From Atribacterota bacterium (GTDB lineage: Bacteria; Atribacterota; Phoenicimicrobiia; Phoenicimicrobiales; Phoenicimicrobiaceae): a DNA stretch of 7,365 bases. Each line of letters starts with the position of its first letter. Within the stretch, counting starts at the first letter, position 1. Positions 5,306 through 7,365 of this stretch are shown one piece after another. A program made the position numbers and the translations under genes. The notes below the pieces were generated by a model that was not told where the DNA came from, ran no database searches, and saw only the letters and a program-made list of their open reading frames with translations. The stretch covers positions 1 through 7,365 of the forward strand of contig DAOUTX010000049.1 of NCBI GenBank assembly GCA_030668465.1. The letters run 5' to 3'.

Positions 5306-6520
5306 ATGAAAAAAATGAAAAAAGTAGTATTGGCTTATTCAGGAGGATTAGATACTTCTGTAGCCATTAAATGGTTAAAAGAGAATTATTGCGATGAAGT
5401 AATTGCAGTGGCGGTTGACGTAGGTCAACAGAGTGATTTAGAATATGTAAAAGAAAAGGCTCTTAAAGTTGGAGCGAGCAAGTCTTACATTATTGATGCC
5501 AAAGAAGAATTTGCAAAGGAATATGTTCTACCAGGGTTGCAGGCAGGTGCGGTTTATGAGTCAAATTATCCTTTGGCTACAGCTTATTCTCGGCCCTTAA
5601 TTTCTAAAATTATGGTTGAGATTGCCGAAAAAGAACAGGCAGAAGCTATTGTACATGGCTGCACAGGAAAGGGCAATGATCAGGTGAGATTTGAAGTATC
5701 TATTGCTGCTCTAAATCCTAAATTGCAGGTAATTGCCCCGGCTCGAGAATGGGGATTTACCCGGGACGAAGAGATTGAATATGCCAAAAAATATAATATT
5801 CCTGTCCCTGTAGATGTGGAAAATCCATACAGTGTGGATCAGAATTTATGGGGCAGGTCTATCGAATGTGGGGTATTAGAGGACCCCTGGGTAGAGCCAC
5901 CGGAAGAGGGGGTTTACGATTGGACGGTAAGCCAGGAGAAGGCTCCTGACAAACCAACTTATCTGGAGATATATTTTGAAAAAGGAGAGCCACGGAGTAT
6001 TAATGGAGAAAAATTATCTTTGGTAGATTTAATTCAGAAACTAAATAAAGTTGGCGGTAAAAACGGGGTAGGACGAGTGGATATGGTAGAGAACAGATTA
6101 GTGGGAATTAAATCTCGGGAAATCTATGAATGTCCGGGGGCAACGATCTTATTAAAGGCATATCAGGCTTTAGAAGGGCTAGTCCACCCTAGAGAATTAT
6201 CTCATTTCAAACAGATTGTTTCTCAAAAATATTCTGAATTAACTTACTATGGCTTATGGTTTTCTGCCTTGAAAGAGGCTTTGGATGGTTTTGTAAAAGC
6301 AATTAAGGAAAAAGTAACCGGGACCATAAAAGTTAAATTATTTAAAGGTAATTGTGTGGTAGTAGGAAGAAAATCTAATAATTCTCTATACGATTTTAAC
6401 TTGGCTACTTATGACCAGGGAGATACTTTCAACCAAGATTTTGCCAAAGGATTTATAGAACTTTGGGGACTACCCACTAAAGTATATTCTTCGGTGAATA
6501 AAAAATTAAGTAATAAGTAA
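5306..6520 (+). CDS. argG: argininosuccinate synthase
   Basis: ArgG joins citrulline and aspartate using ATP to form argininosuccinate. The 404 residues match the type I family. The PP-loop ATP site AYSGGLDTS is at 10-18, HGCTGKGNDQVRFE (citrulline/aspartate binding) at 117-130, APAREW at 144-149, PYSVDQNLWGRSIECG at 174-189 and YGLWFSALKEAL at 315-326. ATG 5306 is chosen over the in-frame ATG at 5315 because AAGGGG (5291-5296) is nine bases away. The last codons (LSNK) and the TAA stop lie inside a tandem 7-bp repeat that continues into the spacer, so the extreme C-terminus appears to be made from repeat DNA. The conserved fold ends well before this, so activity should not suffer. Confidence 0.97.
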   Translation: MKKMKKVVLAYSGGLDTSVAIKWLKENYCDEVIAVAVDVGQQSDLEYVKEKALKVGASKSYIIDAKEEFAKEYVLPGLQAGAVYESNYPLATAYSRPLISKIMVEIAEKEQAEAIVHGCTGKGNDQVRFEVSIAALNPKLQVIAPAREWGFTRDEEIEYAKKYNIPVPVDVENPYSVDQNLWGRSIECGVLEDPWVEPPEEGVYDWTVSQEKAPDKPTYLEIYFEKGEPRSINGEKLSLVDLIQKLNKVGGKNGVGRVDMVENRLVGIKSREIYECPGATILLKAYQALEGLVHPRELSHFKQIVSQKYSELTYYGLWFSALKEALDGFVKAIKEKVTGTIKVKLFKGNCVVVGRKSNNSLYDFNLATYDQGDTFNQDFAKGFIELWGLPTKVYSSVNKKLSNK

Positions 6521-6538
6521 TGAGTAATGAGTAATGAG
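6508..6538 (+). repeat. near-perfect 7-bp tandem repeat overlapping the argG stop
   Basis: Four heptads in a row, AAGTAAT twice then GAGTAAT twice, plus a partial GAG, form the cleanest array in the window. The argG stop TAA (6518-6520) is within the second unit. Because the unit length is not a multiple of three, the array shifts frame with every copy, and this fixes where the reading frame stops. Confidence 0.8.
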
Positions 6539-6615
6539 AGGAAAGAGTTAGTTGGTTACATGGTTATTTGATTAATTAGTTTAAGAAAGAAAAGAGAAGA
6601 AAATACAAAAGATAA

Positions 6616-6636
6616 GAGTATTGAGTATCGAGAATT
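6616..6636 (+). repeat. heptad run, three units
   Basis: Units GAGTATT, GAGTATC and GAGAATT lie head to tail. They keep the NAG-start pattern of the other arrays, with GT at positions 3-4 in two of three. Confidence 0.55.
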
Positions 6637-6658
6637 AATTACTTTATCAGTAAAATGA

Positions 6659-6693
6659 GGGTTGCAAGGTGCAAGTTACGAGTTCCGAGTTTA
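6659..6693 (+). repeat. heptad run, five units
   Basis: Five consecutive 7-bp units, including GGGTTGC, AAGTTAC and GAGTTCC, keep GT at positions 3-4 in four of five. GGTTGC and AGTTAC also occur in the array after argJ (2828-2848), so the two arrays share sequence as well as period. Confidence 0.65.
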
Positions 6694-6706
6694 CAAAGAA
6701 AAAAGT

Positions 6707-6730
6707 AGGGGTGTATTGCCATACGCCCCT
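6707..6730. repeat. dispersed-type hairpin AGGGGTGTAT/ATACGCCCCT
   Basis: Ten base pairs (6707-6716 with 6721-6730, one G-U) close the loop TGCC. GTAGGGG on the left edge mirrors the CCCCTAC edge of the hairpin at 2910-2929. There is no T-run on the + strand side. On the - strand the stem is followed by ACTTTTTTTC, which makes a credible intrinsic terminator for antisense transcription. Confidence 0.7.
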
Positions 6731-6736
6731 TGACTT

Positions 6737-6772
6737 TAATCTGTATAATCCGTGCTAGTAATCTGTGTAATC
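6737..6772 (+). repeat. imperfect direct repeat TAATCTGTRTAATC
   Basis: Two 14-bp copies (6737-6750 and 6759-6772) differ at one base and are spaced 22 bp start to start. The first contains TATAAT (6744-6749), but no -35 lies at proper distance. It looks like a dispersed repeat rather than an operator, although its place 24 bp before argH leaves a regulatory role open. Confidence 0.6.
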
Positions 6773-6795
6773 AAATATTGTGTCAGGAGGAAAAA

Positions 6796-7365
6796 ATGGA
6801 AAAACTATGGGGCGGAAGATTTAAAAAAAATATAAATAAGGAGATGGAAGAATTTGTCTCTTCTCTTTCCTTTGATAAAAAATTAGTTAAATATGACCTG
6901 TTAGGGAGTATCGCTCATGCTCAGATGTTAGGGAAATGTAAGATTATCTCTAAAGACGAAAAAAATAAAATTGTTGAGGGATTAAAACAAATTTTAAAAG
7001 AAGTACAAGAGAGCAAGGTAAAAATTATCACAAAAGAAGCAGAAGATATTCATTCCTGGGCGGAAAATAAATTAAAGGAAAAAATTGGTACTGTGGCCGG
7101 GAAATTGCATATCGCCCGAAGTAGAAATGATCAGATAGCCCTCGATGAACGGATGTATTTAAAAGAAGAAGTTTTAAAAATCCAGGATTTACTTAAAGAC
7201 TTACAGAAATCTCTTTTGTCATCTGCTCAGAAACACTTAGGGATAATTACGCCAGGATATACTCACCTTCAACATGCCCAGCCCCTCCTTTTTTCCCATC
7301 ACCTGATGGCTTACTTTTATATGTTTGAACGGGATAAGGGAAGGATACAAGATTTATACAAAAGG
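6796..7365 (+). CDS. argH: argininosuccinate lyase, N-terminal 190 residues (runs off the window)
   Basis: ArgH splits argininosuccinate into arginine and fumarate, the last step of the pathway. The visible frame is open from the ATG to the window edge with no stop, covering about 40 percent of the usual 450-470 residues. It begins MEKLWGGRF, the standard ArgH start, with AGGAGG (6785-6790) five bases before the ATG. Conserved blocks are EDIHSWAE (83-90), ARSRNDQ (107-113, substrate binding) and GYTHLQHAQP (154-163, with the catalytic-base region around His157). The signature loop with the catalytic serine lies beyond the edge, so full integrity cannot be judged. It belongs to the fumarase/aspartase superfamily; the WGGRF start and the argG neighbour make ArgH the clear choice over adenylosuccinate lyase. 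Confidence 0.96.
   Translation, partial: MEKLWGGRFKKNINKEMEEFVSSLSFDKKLVKYDLLGSIAHAQMLGKCKIISKDEKNKIVEGLKQILKEVQESKVKIITKEAEDIHSWAENKLKEKIGTVAGKLHIARSRNDQIALDERMYLKEEVLKIQDLLKDLQKSLLSSAQKHLGIITPGYTHLQHAQPLLFSHHLMAYFYMFERDKGRIQDLYKR

Larger units (their letters stand above)
6521..6795. other. argG-argH spacer without a gene, built of repeats
   Basis: The 275-bp gap has no supported ORF. It contains the rest of the heptad array from argG, A/G-rich DNA (about 6582-6612), two further heptad runs (6616-6636 and 6659-6693), an A-rich tract (6694-6704), a strong hairpin (6707-6730), an imperfect direct repeat (6737-6772) and the argH ribosome site AGGAGG (6785-6790). It has the same ingredients, in nearly the same order, as the argJ-argB spacer. 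Confidence 0.75.

Noticed and set aside
6508..6693. Repeat-rich spacer as a CRISPR array
   Set aside because: Units are 7 bp, tandem and degenerate, with no 25-40 bp repeats, no unique spacers and no cas genes.
6730..6758. TTGACT and TATAAT as a promoter for argH
   Set aside because: The two boxes are only eight bases apart, and at 17-bp spacing from TTGACT the sequence is TGCTAG. TATAAT belongs to the direct repeat.

Overview
The window is an arginine-biosynthesis locus read entirely on the + strand. It carries a tRNA-sensing leader followed by argC, argJ, argB, argD, argG and the first 190 codons of argH, which runs off the right edge. The DNA is clearly AT-rich. The strong Shine-Dalgarno sequences, the textbook TTGACA/TATTAT promoter and the T-box leader point to a low-GC, Bacillota-like or similar anaerobic bacterium. 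The spacers are full of dispersed hairpins and degenerate 7-bp repeats of a kind I associate with Atribacterota-like and other uncultured anaerobe genomes. That taxonomic leaning is inference only.

Layout. Bases 1-160 hold no intact gene; a short stretch ending at 115 may be the decayed 3' end of a TnpB-like transposon gene. A sigma-70-type promoter (162-190) starts a leader of about 275 nt. This leader is a class I T-box riboswitch: Stem I at about 223-309, a T-box sequence at 375-387, and competing antiterminator and terminator helices ending in a U-run at 438-448. ArgC (473-1534) and argJ (1558-2790) follow closely. A 297-bp spacer of heptad repeats and a hairpin separates them from argB (3088-3966) and argD (4015-5205). 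A 100-bp spacer with a dispersed GTCATTCC-type hairpin precedes argG (5306-6520). A 275-bp spacer with more heptads, a second GCCCCT hairpin and a direct repeat precedes argH (from 6796).

How the genes work together. ArgJ acetylates glutamate, recycling acetyl from acetylornithine. ArgB phosphorylates N-acetylglutamate, ArgC reduces it to the semialdehyde, and ArgD transaminates it to N-acetylornithine. ArgJ then releases ornithine. An ornithine carbamoyltransferase (argF), absent here, would make citrulline, and ArgG and ArgH convert citrulline to arginine. The leader is expected to sense uncharged tRNA-Arg through an AGA specifier, so the operon would be read through when arginine is short. 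ArgB has the N-terminal extension typical of arginine-inhibited enzymes, suggesting a second layer of feedback.

All coding genes are recognisable housekeeping enzymes and no new protein system was found. The least explained material is in the spacers: phased 7-bp arrays in both orientations, one of which supplies the last codons and stop of argG, and hairpins that resemble terminators only on the opposite strand.
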